This document shows, in pieces, positions 39,460-50,185 of a DNA stretch of 64,000 bases (position 1 is its first letter; each line of letters starts with the position of its first letter). The notes under the pieces are model-generated. The model was not told where the DNA came from. It did not search any database and worked only from the letters and a program-made list of their open reading frames with translations. The stretch is taken from assembly GCF_900093605.1 (NCBI RefSeq), contig NZ_FLYE01000034.1:214100-278099 (forward strand), read 5' to 3'. Both the position numbers and the translations under genes were made by a program. Origin of the DNA: Candidatus Terasakiella magnetica (GTDB taxonomy: Bacteria > Pseudomonadota > Alphaproteobacteria > Rhodospirillales > Terasakiellaceae).

Positions 39460-41262
39460 ATGACTGACCTGTCCCATATCCGTAACTTCTCCATCATTGC
39501 CCATATTGATCATGGAAAGTCCACCTTAGCGGACCGTCTCATCCATCTTTGTGGTGGATTGTCTGATCGCGAAATGCAGGCACAAGTCCTCGATAATATG
39601 GATATTGAACGTGAGCGCGGCATCACGATTAAATCCCAGACGGTACGTCTTAAATATACAGCCAAAAATGGCGAGACCTATCAGCTCAACCTGATGGACA
39701 CGCCGGGCCATGTTGATTTCGCCTATGAAGTTTCCCGCTCGCTTGCGGCTTGTGAAGGCTCCCTCTTGGTGGTTGACTCCACCCAAGGGGTTGAAGCTCA
39801 GACCTTGGCAAATGTGTATCAGGCCATTGAAAATGATCATGAGATCATCCCTGTTCTCAATAAAGCTGACCTGCCCGCAGCCGAGCCTGATCGCATCCAG
39901 CAACAAATTGAAGATGTGATCGGCATTGATGCCAGTGGCGCCGTGTTGGTGTCAGCTAAAACAGGACTTAACTGTGAAGAAGTTCTAGAATCCATCGTCA
40001 CTACATTGCCTGCCCCAACGGGTAATAAAGACAATCCGCTTCAAGCCCTGATCGTTGATTCTTGGTATGATCCATATCTGGGTGTGATGATTTTGGTGCG
40101 CATTGTGGATGGGTCCTTAAAACGCGGCATGAAGGTCTCCTTCATGAATACCGAAACCGACCATCTGATTGATCAAGTGGGTTGCTTCTCTCCAAAAATG
40201 GAAAAATTGGCTGAACTTAACCCAGGTGAAGTGGGTTATTTCACAGCGGCAATTAAATCTGTGGCGGATGCCGCGGTTGGTGATACGGTAACGGAGACCA
40301 AAAAACCCGCAAGTGAACCACTGGATGGGTTTAAACCTTCTACCCCTGTGGTTTGGTGTGGTCTCTTCCCAGTTGATGCGGCAGATTTTGAAGATTTGCG
40401 CGAGGCCTTGGGTAAACTGCACTTAAATGATGCCTCTTTCCATTTTGAGCCGGAAAGCTCAGCCGCGCTTGGTTTTGGTTTTCGCTGTGGCTTCCTTGGT
40501 CTTCTTCATCTTGAGATTATTCAAGAACGTCTTGAGCGTGAGTATGACCTTGATCTCATCACAACCTCACCATCGGTTGTTTATCGTATGCATATGAATG
40601 ACGGTGAAGTCATCACCTTGCATAACCCGGCTGACATGCCCGATGTGACTAAAATTGATCGGATTGAAGAGCCTTGGATTAAAGCGACCATCATGGTACC
40701 CGATGAATATCTCGGTCCTGTTTTGCAGCTTTGCACCGATCGCCGTGGTGAGCAAATGGAGCTCACTTATGTCGGCTCACGCGCTATGGCGGTTTATCGC
40801 CTGCCACTTAACGAAATCGTCTTTGATTTTTATGACCGCCTTAAATCCTGCTCGCGCGGCTATGCCAGCTTTGATTATGAGGTGGATGAATATCGCGAAG
40901 GTGATCTGGTACGTATCCAGATTTTGGTCAATGCAGAACCCGTTGATGCCTTGGCCTTTATGGCGCACCGTTCACAATCTGAAGGCCGTGGTCGCCAAGT
41001 CTGCTCGCGCTTAAAAGACCTGATCCCGCGCCAACTGTTTAAAATTCCGATCCAAGCTGCCATTGGCGGTAAAGTGATCGCGCGTGAAACCATCTCTGCC
41101 ATGCGCAAAGATGTAACGGCGAAATGTTATGGTGGTGATATTAGCCGTAAGAAAAAACTTCTGGAAAAACAGAAGAAGGGTAAGAAGAAGATGCGTCAAT
41201 TTGGTAAGGTTGAAATTCCGCAAACCGCCTTCATTGCAGCCCTTAAGATGGGCGACGATTAA
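39460..41262 (+). CDS. lepA: Elongation factor 4 (LepA)
   Basis: Ribosome-associated translational GTPase. 600 aa. G motifs: [37 protein letters not shown]-terminal LepA-specific domain includes [24 protein letters not shown] and the basic end [20 protein letters not shown]. No purine-rich binding site is visible before the ATG; the upstream tatagtgatatataaac suggests a very short or absent leader. Confidence 0.98.
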   Translation: MTDLSHIRNFSIIAHIDHGKSTLADRLIHLCGGLSDREMQAQVLDNMDIERERGITIKSQTVRLKYTAKNGETYQLNLMDTPGHVDFAYEVSRSLAACEGSLLVVDSTQGVEAQTLANVYQAIENDHEIIPVLNKADLPAAEPDRIQQQIEDVIGIDASGAVLVSAKTGLNCEEVLESIVTTLPAPTGNKDNPLQALIVDSWYDPYLGVMILVRIVDGSLKRGMKVSFMNTETDHLIDQVGCFSPKMEKLAELNPGEVGYFTAAIKSVADAAVGDTVTETKKPASEPLDGFKPSTPVVWCGLFPVDAADFEDLREALGKLHLNDASFHFEPESSAALGFGFRCGFLGLLHLEIIQERLEREYDLDLITTSPSVVYRMHMNDGEVITLHNPADMPDVTKIDRIEEPWIKATIMVPDEYLGPVLQLCTDRRGEQMELTYVGSRAMAVYRLPLNEIVFDFYDRLKSCSRGYASFDYEVDEYREGDLVRIQILVNAEPVDALAFMAHRSQSEGRGRQVCSRLKDLIPRQLFKIPIQAAIGGKVIARETISAMRKDVTAKCYGGDISRKKKLLEKQKKGKKKMRQFGKVEIPQTAFIAALKMGDD

Positions 41263-41369
41263 AGGTAATTTATATAAAATTTTACTCAATTTGAGTCCTT
41301 ATATATTTACTTTTTAGGGTTTTTCAGCAAGAACTACCTCATCTAATATGATGAAGTGGTGCCTTATAG

Positions 41370-43565
41370 ATGTGGAAAGAATTAAAACTGACAAAATTGC
41401 TGCTCGTGCTGGCAATGATCATGTTTGTCTTGTCCTTCCCTTGGAATATGACCGTGCGCTTTTTGATGGATGATCTGTCAGAGCAATGGAAGGTCTATAA
41501 CACCACCCTTGAAGAAGCCGACATCAACCTCAATAAGGTGCGCCGTGAAATCGGCTATGGTGGTTTTATTCACCATTTCAAAAACTACATCATTCGCCGT
41601 GATGACATTTATTATAAAGCGGCATTGGAGAATTATACCAATGCCATGGTCTATCTAAACGAGATTGAAGTGTTTATGGGCTCACCTGAGGTCAATAAAC
41701 ATATCAATGTTCTTCGCTCGACCTTATTGGAATATGAACAAAAGCTCCACAAAGCCCGTGGCAGTGTCACCAGTGTTGTTGAACTGGATAATCTTTCCAA
41801 GGTGAATGATATTGGCGCTCTTCAAGCCATTGGCATCTTGGCCCATAAGATTGAAGAAGCCCGCCATGACAAGCTGCTTACAACCGAAAAAGGGCTGGCA
41901 GAACTCAAAAATCTTTTGACCTTTAACCTGTTCATTCCCATCCCGGCCTTACTCATGGCGATCTTTGCCTTTTCCATGCTCAGACGCAATGAAGAGAAAG
42001 GCATCGCTCTTACAAAAGAGCGCGCCACCCTCAACACCATTTTGGAAAATGCACCTGACGCCATGTTGGTGGTGGATACAACGGGCTCTGTCACCAAGGC
42101 GAACCAAGAAGCACTAAATTTCTTTGGCTATAGCCTTGAGGAACTGATTGGTAAAAAAGTTGAAGACCTCATGCCTGAGCGCTATCGCCATGCTCATATT
42201 GGTCAACGTGATAAGGTCTATCGTTCCCATCAAGATGGAGCTTATGATCGCCCCCCTATGGAAATGAAGGGCCTGACCAAAGAGGGACAAGAGGTTAATG
42301 TCGCCATTAAGCTGAATATGGCTGAGATTGAAGGCGTTAAAAGCTCCCTTCTTTCTTTGCGCGATATCACCCCAGAAGTCCAATTGCGCCAGCACCTTGA
42401 AGAAGCCAAGCTCAAAGCCGAGATCGCAAATGAAGCCAAAAGCCGTTTTCTTGCGACCATGAGCCATGAGATCAGAACCCCCATGAACGGGGTCATCGGC
42501 ATGACGGACTTACTCTTGGAAAGTAAGCTGGATGAAGAACAACTTCACTATGCACAAACAATCCGCTCCAGTGGGGAAATGCTTATCTCGCTGATTAATG
42601 ATATTTTAGACCTCTCAAAACTAGAGAGTGATAAAGTCGTACTGGAAAATCTGACTTTTGACCTTCATGAGCTGGTTGAAAGTTCATACGAGATCATGGC
42701 GGCCGCAGCGCGTTATGCAAATGTGACCCTTTCCATTGAATATGATGAAAAGGCGCACCTTTCTGTCTGTGGCGACCCCACCCGCATTCGACAAATTCTA
42801 CTCAACCTCATCGGTAATGCCATTAAATTTGCCAAAGATGAAACCGTTAGCATTCGTGTTTCAACACTTGAAGAACAAGATACTTCTACCCTTATCAGAT
42901 TTGAAGTCGTTGATACGGGCATTGGTATTTCACCAGATGCCCTGCCGTCTCTTTTTGAGACCTTCACCCAAGCTGATGGGTCCATGAGCCGCAGATATGG
43001 CGGGGCGGGGCTTGGCCTGTCCATCTGCAAAGGGTTGGTTGAAAAAATGGGTGGTGTTATTCAAGCTGAAAGCCAGCTTGGCAAAGGCAGTCGCTTCTGG
43101 TTTGATATTCCCCTTCAAAAGGCCCAAGACGATGAAGCTATCATCGAGCTTAAACCCAAACAGGCAAACAAAGAAAAAGGCTCAACGGAGCGTCAACTCA
43201 ACCTGCTTGTGGTTGAAGATAATCTGATCAATCAAAAAGTGGTTGTCGGCATCCTCTCCAAATATGGCCACAACATAACCATCGCAAATAATGGTCAAGA
43301 GGCTCTGGAGCAGGTTTCAACTCAACCCTTTGACCTGATCTTAATGGACCTTCAAATGCCTGTCATGACAGGGCTTGAAGCCACCATGCAGCTTAAGGCC
43401 ATGGACAAGCCCATTTGCGATATCCCCATCATTGCCTTAACCGCCAATGCCTATCAGCAAGATATCAATAATTGCCTAGAGGCGGGTATGCTCGACTTTA
43501 TTGCCAAGCCTTTTACGGCAGAAAGCCTTCTAAACACCATTGATCAGCATATTGCAGCTCAATAG
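41370..43565 (+). CDS. Membrane hybrid sensor histidine kinase
   Basis: 731 aa. Helix 1 (about 8-27), a ~160-residue periplasmic helical sensor containing [19 protein letters not shown], helix 2 (about 188-208), PAS (about 222-335), HisKA ([14 protein letters not shown]), HATPase_c ([28 protein letters not shown]), and a C-terminal REC domain ([30 protein letters not shown]). No cognate regulator is adjacent, so the phosphoryl group probably goes to a distant Hpt protein. lepA precedes it by 107 bp, with a palindrome actcaatttgagt at 41284-41296 between them. Confidence 0.95.
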   Translation: MWKELKLTKLLLVLAMIMFVLSFPWNMTVRFLMDDLSEQWKVYNTTLEEADINLNKVRREIGYGGFIHHFKNYIIRRDDIYYKAALENYTNAMVYLNEIEVFMGSPEVNKHINVLRSTLLEYEQKLHKARGSVTSVVELDNLSKVNDIGALQAIGILAHKIEEARHDKLLTTEKGLAELKNLLTFNLFIPIPALLMAIFAFSMLRRNEEKGIALTKERATLNTILENAPDAMLVVDTTGSVTKANQEALNFFGYSLEELIGKKVEDLMPERYRHAHIGQRDKVYRSHQDGAYDRPPMEMKGLTKEGQEVNVAIKLNMAEIEGVKSSLLSLRDITPEVQLRQHLEEAKLKAEIANEAKSRFLATMSHEIRTPMNGVIGMTDLLLESKLDEEQLHYAQTIRSSGEMLISLINDILDLSKLESDKVVLENLTFDLHELVESSYEIMAAAARYANVTLSIEYDEKAHLSVCGDPTRIRQILLNLIGNAIKFAKDETVSIRVSTLEEQDTSTLIRFEVVDTGIGISPDALPSLFETFTQADGSMSRRYGGAGLGLSICKGLVEKMGGVIQAESQLGKGSRFWFDIPLQKAQDDEAIIELKPKQANKEKGSTERQLNLLVVEDNLINQKVVVGILSKYGHNITIANNGQEALEQVSTQPFDLILMDLQMPVMTGLEATMQLKAMDKPICDIPIIALTANAYQQDINNCLEAGMLDFIAKPFTAESLLNTIDQHIAAQ

Positions 43566-43574
43566 ATGTCCTTA

Positions 43575-43760
43575 TTAAGAAGGCACACCGCGTAATTCAT
43601 CTGCACGCAACTCATCAAGCACATCAAGAACGCGTTTCCAAAAGACCTCATCTTGGCTTGAGGTTAAATTCATTGAAACACGTGTCAATGAATCGTCATA
43701 TCCATATTTCGCAAAGAAACGTGTCCCGACCACACGCGGTGAATGTTGTTCATATGCCAT
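43575..43760 (-). CDS. Small protein of unknown function
   Basis: 61 aa from ATG 43760, with ggaggcaagg upstream as a good binding site; GTG 43763 is an alternative. Sequence is charged (FFAKYGYDDSLTRVSMNL, then VFWKRVLDVLDELRADELR), probably a short beta element plus one amphipathic helix. No family recognised. Convergent with the hybrid kinase, 9 bp away. A perfect palindrome (atctattt-g-aaatagat, 43872-43888) lies 112 bp upstream of the start. Confidence 0.6.
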   Translation of the reverse strand: MAYEQHSPRVVGTRFFAKYGYDDSLTRVSMNLTSSQDEVFWKRVLDVLDELRADELRGVPS

Positions 43761-43902
43761 CACCTTGCCTCCCTCGACAATCGTGTTCTACATATTCTTT
43801 TTATTTTTGGATGCGACTAGTATAGCGCAAGTGATCACCCGTTTTTAGCGTCTTTAAAGATAGTGTCGTCTATCTATTTGAAATAGATGAATTTATCAAA
43901 AG

Positions 43903-43930
43903 AAAAGGCCCGGATGAGACCGAGCCTTTT
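43903..43930 (-). terminator. Terminator after fbp
   Basis: Stem aaaaggctcgg / ccgggcctttt with one mismatch, loop tctcat, followed on the minus strand by cttttgat. Confidence 0.8.
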
Positions 43931-43954
43931 ACTTCAAAAAGATAGGATCTTTTC

Positions 43955-44971
43955 TTATGCGTCAACTTCATCGTGATAGCTCACAATGCGCTCAACCTCA
44001 GCCTTTGAGCCTAAAATCACAGGGATGCGCTGATGAAGTTCATCAGGTTGAACATCCATAATACGCTCACGCCCGGTTGAAGACATACCGCCTGCTTGCT
44101 CAATAATGAAAGACATAGGGTTTGCTTCATACATCAAACGCAGCTTGCCGCCTTTCTCGCGTGTCTTATTACAGATCGGATACATAAACACACCGCCACG
44201 GCTCATAATACGGTGAACGTCCGCCACCATAGAAGCCACCCAGCGCATGTTGAAATCTTTTTCGCGCGGGCCGTCTGTTCCTTGGACACATTCATCAATA
44301 TAGCGTTTCACTGGCGCTTCCCAATGGCGCTGGTTCGACATATTGATGGCAAATTCTTTGGTTTCTTCCGGAATTTTCATATCAGGATGGGTGAGGAAAA
44401 ACTCACCCACGTTGCGATCCATGGTAAAGCCGTTGACGCCATTACCTGTTGTAATTACCAACATGGTAGAAGGACCATAAACCGTATAGCCTGCACAAAC
44501 CTGTTCTACACCGGGCTGCAAGAAATCTTCAGCACATGGTTGTTCAATCCCGTCAGGGCAACGCAAAATAGAGAAGATCGAGCCGACAGAAACATTCACA
44601 TCAATGTTGGACGAGCCATCAAGTGGATCAAACAACAAAAGATAACGACCGCGATACTCAGCCGGAACCGTTACAACATCGTCTTCTTCTTCAGAGGCCA
44701 TACCCGCAAGATGGCCCCCAATGGTGTTACAAAATTTAAACAGCTCGTTTGATTGAACATCTAGTTTTTTCTGCACTTCACCTTGGACATTTTCCGTCCC
44801 CATGGTGCCAAGCGCGCCTGCCAGCTCACCATGATCAACCAAATCGGAAATGGTCTTACAGGCTGTCATCACATCAGCCAGCAACAGGGTTAAAACACCT
44901 TCACCTTGGCGGCGGCGTTGCTCTTCAATAAGGAAGTGCGTTAACGTTTTGCGATAACCCGTCTCTGACAT
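43955..44971 (-). CDS. fbp: Fructose-1,6-bisphosphatase class 1
   Basis: Gluconeogenic phosphatase. 338 aa. Metal and substrate motifs: LDVQSNELF, the signature [17 protein letters not shown], and RYVASM-like [13 protein letters not shown]; also [11 protein letters not shown]. ggaga precedes the ATG. Transcribed after tadA on the same strand but 78 bp apart, so probably its own unit. Confidence 0.97.
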   Translation of the reverse strand: MSETGYRKTLTHFLIEEQRRRQGEGVLTLLLADVMTACKTISDLVDHGELAGALGTMGTENVQGEVQKKLDVQSNELFKFCNTIGGHLAGMASEEEDDVVTVPAEYRGRYLLLFDPLDGSSNIDVNVSVGSIFSILRCPDGIEQPCAEDFLQPGVEQVCAGYTVYGPSTMLVITTGNGVNGFTMDRNVGEFFLTHPDMKIPEETKEFAINMSNQRHWEAPVKRYIDECVQGTDGPREKDFNMRWVASMVADVHRIMSRGGVFMYPICNKTREKGGKLRLMYEANPMSFIIEQAGGMSSTGRERIMDVQPDELHQRIPVILGSKAEVERIVSYHDEVDA

Positions 44972-45049
44972 GCTGTCTCTCCAAAAAAATATCTGTTGCA
45001 GCTCTATAGCTAATCAGGCGCCAAAGTGCAAGATAGCTCTAGTTTCTAC

Positions 45050-45493
45050 TTATCTTTTTTCCTGAAAGAAACGCCTTAGGATTTCACTACAGGCACTTTC
45101 TAAAATCCCGCCATAAACATCCGGCTTATGGTGACAGGTTGCTTGTTCATAAAAACGCGCGCCATGGTCCACCCCGCCACCTTTTGGATCATAAGCCCCA
45201 AAATAGAGCCTGCGAATGCGCGCAAAAGAAATGGCTGTGGCGCACATGGTACAAGGCTCTAACGTCACATAAAGATCACATTGGGGCAGTCGGGTAGAGC
45301 TTAGCTTTTGACAGGCATTGCGAATCGCAACAACCTCGGCATGGGCGCTTGGGTCATGGTCTGCCTCGCTTTGATTGCCTGCACGTGCGATAATCTCACC
45401 TGTGGTACTATCCACAATCACCGCCCCGATGGGCACTTCACCGCGCGCGGCTGCTTTTTCCGCTTCTTTTAGGGCAATATCCATATAGTTCAT
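45050..45493 (-). CDS. tadA: tRNA-specific adenosine deaminase
   Basis: Converts A34 to inosine in tRNA-Arg(ACG). 147 aa. Zinc site and catalytic Glu: HAEVVAIRNAC and PCTMCATAISFARI; C-terminal GGILESACSEILRRFF. Divergent from the amidotransferase gene, 35 bp apart, so the two promoters must overlap. Confidence 0.96.
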   Translation of the reverse strand: MNYMDIALKEAEKAAARGEVPIGAVIVDSTTGEIIARAGNQSEADHDPSAHAEVVAIRNACQKLSSTRLPQCDLYVTLEPCTMCATAISFARIRRLYFGAYDPKGGGVDHGARFYEQATCHHKPDVYGGILESACSEILRRFFQEKR

Positions 45494-45528
45494 GGACAGG
45501 ACTATAATAGGAAGTTTATACAGAAGCT

Positions 45529-46248
45529 ATGAAAACTCCCATTATCGGCATTACGATGGATAGCGAAGACGGTGGCGAAGGCGCCTATTCCAAATTCGAT
45601 TGGTATGCATTGCGTGAAAATTACTGTGGTGCGGTGGCAAAAAGTGGCGGCCTGCCCCTTCCCCTGCCCCATGAGCCGGAACTGGCTGAACAGTATCTTG
45701 ATCTCATTGACGGGCTGCTCATCACAGGTGGGGCCTTTGATGTGGACCCCTCCATGTATGGCGAAAGCGATGTGCATGACACGGTAGTGACCAAGGACAA
45801 ACGCACCAAATTTGAATGGGCCATGACCCAAGGTGCGATTGATCGGGACATGCCGCTTCTTGGGATTTGTGGCGGTCAGCAATTGCTCCATGTGGTGCTG
45901 GGTGGGAAACTCATCCAACATATTCCTGACAGTTATGCCGATTTCCTTGCCCATGAACAGCCAAATCCACGCGATGAGGCCGGACATAGCGTTAAGATCA
46001 AGGCGGGAACGCGCTTACATGATATTGTTGGGGTGAATGAAATGTCGGTCAACAGCGCACATCATCAGGCCATTGCCGATAAGCCCGAAGGCATTATGAT
46101 TAATGCCATTGCGCCCGATACTGTTTTTGAAGGTATGGAAGTGCCGTTTTTGCGCTTTTGCATCGGGGTGCAATGGCATCCTGAATTCCATATCTGTGAA
46201 GGCGACAAGAAAATTTTTGATGCATTTATTGAGGCCGCCAGATCATGA
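45529..46248 (+). CDS. Class I glutamine amidotransferase-like (PuuD/peptidase C26) hydrolase
   Basis: 239 aa. Nucleophile Cys114 in LLGICGGQQLLHVVLGG and the His-Glu dyad in WHPEFH. Resembles gamma-glutamyl-GABA hydrolases (PuuD). No putrescine pathway genes are adjacent, so substrate assignment is tentative. It overlaps the start of the pseudouridine synthase gene by 4 bp (ATGA). Confidence 0.88.
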   Translation: MKTPIIGITMDSEDGGEGAYSKFDWYALRENYCGAVAKSGGLPLPLPHEPELAEQYLDLIDGLLITGGAFDVDPSMYGESDVHDTVVTKDKRTKFEWAMTQGAIDRDMPLLGICGGQQLLHVVLGGKLIQHIPDSYADFLAHEQPNPRDEAGHSVKIKAGTRLHDIVGVNEMSVNSAHHQAIADKPEGIMINAIAPDTVFEGMEVPFLRFCIGVQWHPEFHICEGDKKIFDAFIEAARS

Positions 46249-47123
46249 GCGATGAAAAACTCACCCTAAAAGGCGAACGTATCGCCAAAGTCATCGCACG
46301 CGCCGGTGTGTGTTCACGCCGCGAAGCTGAGCGTAAAATCGAAGCGGGCAATGTCTCGGTTGATGGCAAGGTGATTGACAGCCCTGCCCTGAATGTTCTC
46401 CCGAGCAACATCATTGTGGTCGATGGCAAGGCCTTGCCCGATAAACAGCCGCCGCGCCTGTGGAAGTTTCATAAAGCACGCGGGTTGATGACAACCCATA
46501 AAGACCCTGAAGGCCGCCCCACTGTTTTTGAACAGCTGCCAAACGGCACCCCACGGGTGATCTCGGTTGGACGTCTTGATTACAACACGGAAGGCTTGCT
46601 GCTGCTCACCAATGATGGGGAATTAGCGCGCTTTTTGGAAAAACCGCAAACTGGTTTTATCAGACGCTATCGGGTGCGTGTGCATGGTCGCGTAGTTGAG
46701 GATGAGCTTTTTGCCCTTAAAGAAGGCCCGGTCATTGACGGGGTGCAATATGGTCCTGTTGAAGCGGTTTTGGATGTGCAAAAAGGGTCAAACGCCTGGA
46801 TCAATATTTCCATTAAAGAAGGTAAAAACCGCGAAGTCCGCCGTGTGATGGAATTTTTGGGCTATGAAGTGACCCGCCTGATCCGCACCGATTACGGCCC
46901 GCTGCAACTAGGTAAACTGCCACGCGGTGAAATGGAAGAAGTCCCGCGCAAAGCCTTGGCAGAATGGTTTGGTGGTAAAATTCCGGGTATTGCCGCAACA
47001 GGCAGCGGTAAAAAAGAGGGTTATGCCAACGCCAAGGACAAGCCAAACGCACGCAGCCCACGCAAATCCTCAACAAAGCCAAAAGATAAAGGAAGAAAAC
47101 CACATGCGGATCGTCGGCGGTAA
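46245..47123 (+). CDS. rluB: RsuA/RluB-family 23S rRNA pseudouridine synthase
   Basis: 292 aa. N-terminal S4 RNA-binding domain (IAKVIARAGVCSRREAERKIE), catalytic Asp in VGRLDYNTEGLLLLTNDG, and EGKNREVRRVMEFLGYEV. The C-terminal ~50 residues are Lys/Arg/Pro-rich and likely disordered. RluB (U2605) is the best guess in the family; RsuA/RluE/RluF cannot be excluded by eye. Overlaps both neighbours, so a tight three-gene operon. Confidence 0.9.
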   Translation: MSDEKLTLKGERIAKVIARAGVCSRREAERKIEAGNVSVDGKVIDSPALNVLPSNIIVVDGKALPDKQPPRLWKFHKARGLMTTHKDPEGRPTVFEQLPNGTPRVISVGRLDYNTEGLLLLTNDGELARFLEKPQTGFIRRYRVRVHGRVVEDELFALKEGPVIDGVQYGPVEAVLDVQKGSNAWINISIKEGKNREVRRVMEFLGYEVTRLIRTDYGPLQLGKLPRGEMEEVPRKALAEWFGGKIPGIAATGSGKKEGYANAKDKPNARSPRKSSTKPKDKGRKPHADRRR

Positions 47124-47661
47124 ATTTAAAGGGCGCAAGCTAAGCGCCCCTGAAGGTGGCGATACACGCCCCACATCGGACCGCGCGCGCGAGTCCATTT
47201 TTAATATCCTTGAGCATCAAAGCTGGGGGCGCAGTGCCTTGCGCGGCAAGCGTGTCCTAGATGTGTTTGCCGGAACGGGTGCCTTGGGCCTAGAGGCCTT
47301 TTCACGCGGTGCGGCCCATGTCACTTTCATGGATAACCATGAAGCAGCCATGAAATCACTGCGCAACAATGCCAAAGGTATGGGAAGCGCCCAAGAGATC
47401 AATGCCATGCGCGTTGATGCCACATCGCCCCCCCGTGCTGATCAAGCCTGTAGCCTCATCTTTATGGATGCGCCTTATAAATCCGGCTTAAATGATCTCG
47501 CCCTTAAAGCCCTTGTTCAAACCGGTTGGATTGGTGAGGGCAGCTTATGCATTATTGAAGCGGCCAAAAAAGAAAACTGGCAAATCCCTGATGGGTTTGA
47601 AGAACTCGACATTCGTAAATATGGTGCAGCCCAAGTTTTCTTTATGAAATTTGGTGCTTAA
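47104..47661 (+). CDS. rsmD: 16S rRNA (guanine-966-N2)-methyltransferase
   Basis: 185 aa from ATG 47104 (ggaag upstream); longer reading in the same frame runs into rluB and is not the real N-terminus. Motifs: RIVGGKFKGRKL, RPTSDRARESIFNIL, VLDVFAGTGALGLEA and catalytic MDAPYKSGL. Overlaps rluB by 20 bp and is convergent with the HAD gene, 3 bp away. Confidence 0.95.
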   Translation: MRIVGGKFKGRKLSAPEGGDTRPTSDRARESIFNILEHQSWGRSALRGKRVLDVFAGTGALGLEAFSRGAAHVTFMDNHEAAMKSLRNNAKGMGSAQEINAMRVDATSPPRADQACSLIFMDAPYKSGLNDLALKALVQTGWIGEGSLCIIEAAKKENWQIPDGFEELDIRKYGAAQVFFMKFGA

Positions 47662-47664
47662 AAT

Positions 47665-48318
47665 TTACAAGGCTGCCAGCCAGCCTTGTAAATCATCTGT
47701 TTTATAATGCACATAGGCTTCATCAGCGCCTTCTTTACCCCAGTCCGCCTCATTCTCAATCCAGACACATTTCATACCCAGATTGGCAGCTGGTTCAAGG
47801 TTGCGCGCCATATCTTCCACCATGACGGCCTTGCTTGGGTCAATGGCGTATTTCTCAATGAATGTATCGTAAATTGAGGCATCGGGCTTTGGTGTGTAAT
47901 TCGCATCAACAATATCAAAAATACCATCAAAACACGCACTCACCCCAAGGCAGTCCATCACCCGCTCAGCATGGGCGGTTGATGCGTTGGTGAAAATATA
48001 TTTTTGTCCACCAAGACCTTCTAATGCCTTGGCTAAACCCGGTGTTGCCAGAACGCCTGAAAGATCAATATCATGGACATACTCCAGATAGGGTTCTGGG
48101 TCCATATCATGCTTTGTCATTAAACCACGCAATGTGGTGCCGCATTCGCGAAAATAACTTTTCTGAAGTTTATAAGCTTCATCCAGATCAACACTGAGAT
48201 ATTGCGCAATAAATTCACGCATCCTTACATCAACTTGGGCAAAAAGATTGGTTGAGGCTGGGTATAAAGTATTATCCAGATCAAAGACCCAAGTCTGAAT
48301 GTCGTTTTTTTTGATCAT
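47665..48318 (-). CDS. HAD-family phosphatase (pyrimidine 5'-nucleotidase-like)
   Basis: 217 aa from ATG 48318; a TTG at 48351 would add eleven residues. N-terminal FDLDNTLYP with the nucleophile Asp, cap domain with FRECGTTLRGLM, FTNAST and VEDMARNLEPAANLGM. The DLDNTLYP form is characteristic of the pyrimidine 5'-nucleotidase subfamily. Cytoplasmic, single gene. Confidence 0.9.
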   Translation of the reverse strand: MIKKNDIQTWVFDLDNTLYPASTNLFAQVDVRMREFIAQYLSVDLDEAYKLQKSYFRECGTTLRGLMTKHDMDPEPYLEYVHDIDLSGVLATPGLAKALEGLGGQKYIFTNASTAHAERVMDCLGVSACFDGIFDIVDANYTPKPDASIYDTFIEKYAIDPSKAVMVEDMARNLEPAANLGMKCVWIENEADWGKEGADEAYVHYKTDDLQGWLAAL

Positions 48319-48415
48319 TTGATTAACTTTATTATTTTTTTGGTCTGACAAATCATATTGTTTCCTATACCATAACTCATCTAATAATGATTAACAAAAT
48401 AACTAGGGCTTTTTT

Positions 48416-50122
48416 ATGGGTAGCGAGAACGATCTCAAGACGGAACGGGACAGATTTGTCGCCTTTACGTTCTGCTGGAGTGACATTATTTTAGAACTCG
48501 ACCCTGATTTTAACATTGCCTTTGCCGGTGGCGCTATTGGTGCGATCACAGGTAAAAAAGATGACGCCTTAATTGGTCAACCCATTACAGATATTATTGC
48601 AGAATCCGATCATGGGCTCTTCTTGCAAGTTGCCTCTAACACCGATGAACAAAACCGCATTGAAGCCGTCAGTGTTCGCTTAAACGGGCGTGCAGGACCA
48701 ACGCCGCCGATTGAAATGATGGGCTATCGGGTTAAAGATTTAAAAAACCACCTGTTTCTGGGTTTTCGCCTCGGTGATAATTTTGGTCGTGCTACCAATC
48801 TGAAAAAAGATGAAGACAGCGGGCTTTATGACGAAGACTCCTTCCTAGAAGCCGCGCAAGCCACCATTCAAAGCAATGCCATGAAGGGTGAGCAGGTCGA
48901 AATGACCATGCTGGATATGGAACAGCTACAAGCCATTGCCAATGGCTTAGGTAATGAGGATGCTGGCCATCTCATGACCTCTGTGGGGAGCTATTTGAAA
49001 TCAAGCTCTATTGGCGGGGATACTGCGGGTCGCATCAGTGATAATAAATTCGGGATCGTTCATAAAACCGGCCTTAAAGTCGATGAACTCTCTGATGAAA
49101 TTTCCAAAATGGCCTCCAGCGCCAGTGGCGATGATGTCACATTGGAGATCAAATCCGCCACCATGGATGTGGATGCAGAAAACATTACTGAAGAAGACCT
49201 TGCCAACGGTCTGGCCTATACCATTAATCAGTTTAAACATGCCCGTGGTAAAGATTTCTCCATGGACACCTTAAGCCGCAATATGAGCGAGCTTGTTACT
49301 GAAGCCCATGATAAGATTTCGACCTTTAAACAGGTGGTGGCTGATCGTGAATTTTTCATCGCGTTTCAACCCATCATTGGCGCGCGTGATGGTAAAATCC
49401 ATCATTATGAATGTCTGGCACGTTTTCGCGGTGAACAATCGGGTAAATCCCCATACGAATATATCGTTTTTGCCGAAGAAACAGGCCTTATCCCTGAATT
49501 TGATTTTGCCATGGCGCAAGCGGCCTTACAGTGGCTTGGTCAGCAAGCTAAAGGCAAGAACTACAAACTGGCTGTAAATGTATCGGGCTATTCAGTTGGT
49601 GATCGCGGCTATATCAAGAAATTGATGAACCTGTTGAAAAACAATGCCTGGGCCAAAGGCGCTTTGATGTTTGAAATAACGGAAAGTGCGCGCCTTGAAA
49701 GCCTCAGAGATGCCAATATCTTCATCCAGAATTTGCGCAAAATGGGCTATAAAGTCTGTCTTGATGATTTTGGTGCAGGTGCTGCCAGCTTCCAATATCT
49801 ATCCACCCTTGATGTGGATATTGTCAAACTGGATGGGTCCGCCATTCGCAATGCGCGCAAAGCCCCAAAGGGCCGCTCTTTCCTCATCGCCCTTGGCAAT
49901 CTATGTCGCGATTTGAAAGTCGATACTATTGCAGAAATGATTGATGACCCCGAAGGCCTCGTCTTTGTGCGTGAATGCGGCATTCAACAGGTTCAAGGCT
50001 ATCTATTTGGAAAGCCTTCACCGGATATCAACAGCTTTGATCCGCTACCAAAACTTGAGCTTTTCTCTAAAAAAGCACAATCGCGCAGTGCGGCTAGTGT
50101 TTCGGTCATGACCCGCAGGTAG
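48416..50122 (+). CDS. PAS-like / degenerate GGDEF / EAL-domain protein
   Basis: 568 aa. N-terminal PAS-like region (about 15-120), a degenerate GGDEF-type domain (about 140-260) with SDNKF in place of the signature, and a C-terminal EAL domain (about 300-550). EAL residues look complete: Glu332 in YECLARF, NVSG, EITES, DDFGAG, VKLDG, AEMI and VQGYLFGKP. It may therefore hydrolyse c-di-GMP, gated by the upstream domains. No membrane segment. Confidence 0.92.
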   Translation: MGSENDLKTERDRFVAFTFCWSDIILELDPDFNIAFAGGAIGAITGKKDDALIGQPITDIIAESDHGLFLQVASNTDEQNRIEAVSVRLNGRAGPTPPIEMMGYRVKDLKNHLFLGFRLGDNFGRATNLKKDEDSGLYDEDSFLEAAQATIQSNAMKGEQVEMTMLDMEQLQAIANGLGNEDAGHLMTSVGSYLKSSSIGGDTAGRISDNKFGIVHKTGLKVDELSDEISKMASSASGDDVTLEIKSATMDVDAENITEEDLANGLAYTINQFKHARGKDFSMDTLSRNMSELVTEAHDKISTFKQVVADREFFIAFQPIIGARDGKIHHYECLARFRGEQSGKSPYEYIVFAEETGLIPEFDFAMAQAALQWLGQQAKGKNYKLAVNVSGYSVGDRGYIKKLMNLLKNNAWAKGALMFEITESARLESLRDANIFIQNLRKMGYKVCLDDFGAGAASFQYLSTLDVDIVKLDGSAIRNARKAPKGRSFLIALGNLCRDLKVDTIAEMIDDPEGLVFVRECGIQQVQGYLFGKPSPDINSFDPLPKLELFSKKAQSRSAASVSVMTRR

Positions 50123-50131
50123 GTCAAAAAA

Positions 50132-50160
50132 AAGACCCCGCAACATATGCGAGGCCTTTT
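50132..50160. terminator. Terminator between the EAL gene and the NifU-like gene
   Basis: 11-bp stem with two mismatches (aagaccccgca / tgcgaggcctt), loop acata, flanked by an A8 tract and a tttt tract. Usable in both directions. Confidence 0.65.
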
Positions 50161-50185
50161 CATATTTAATATGCGTAAATCAAAC

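Noticed and set aside
43775..43954. Possible extra small gene between 43775 and fbp
   Set aside because: Only a palindrome and the fbp terminator are seen; no frame of reasonable length.
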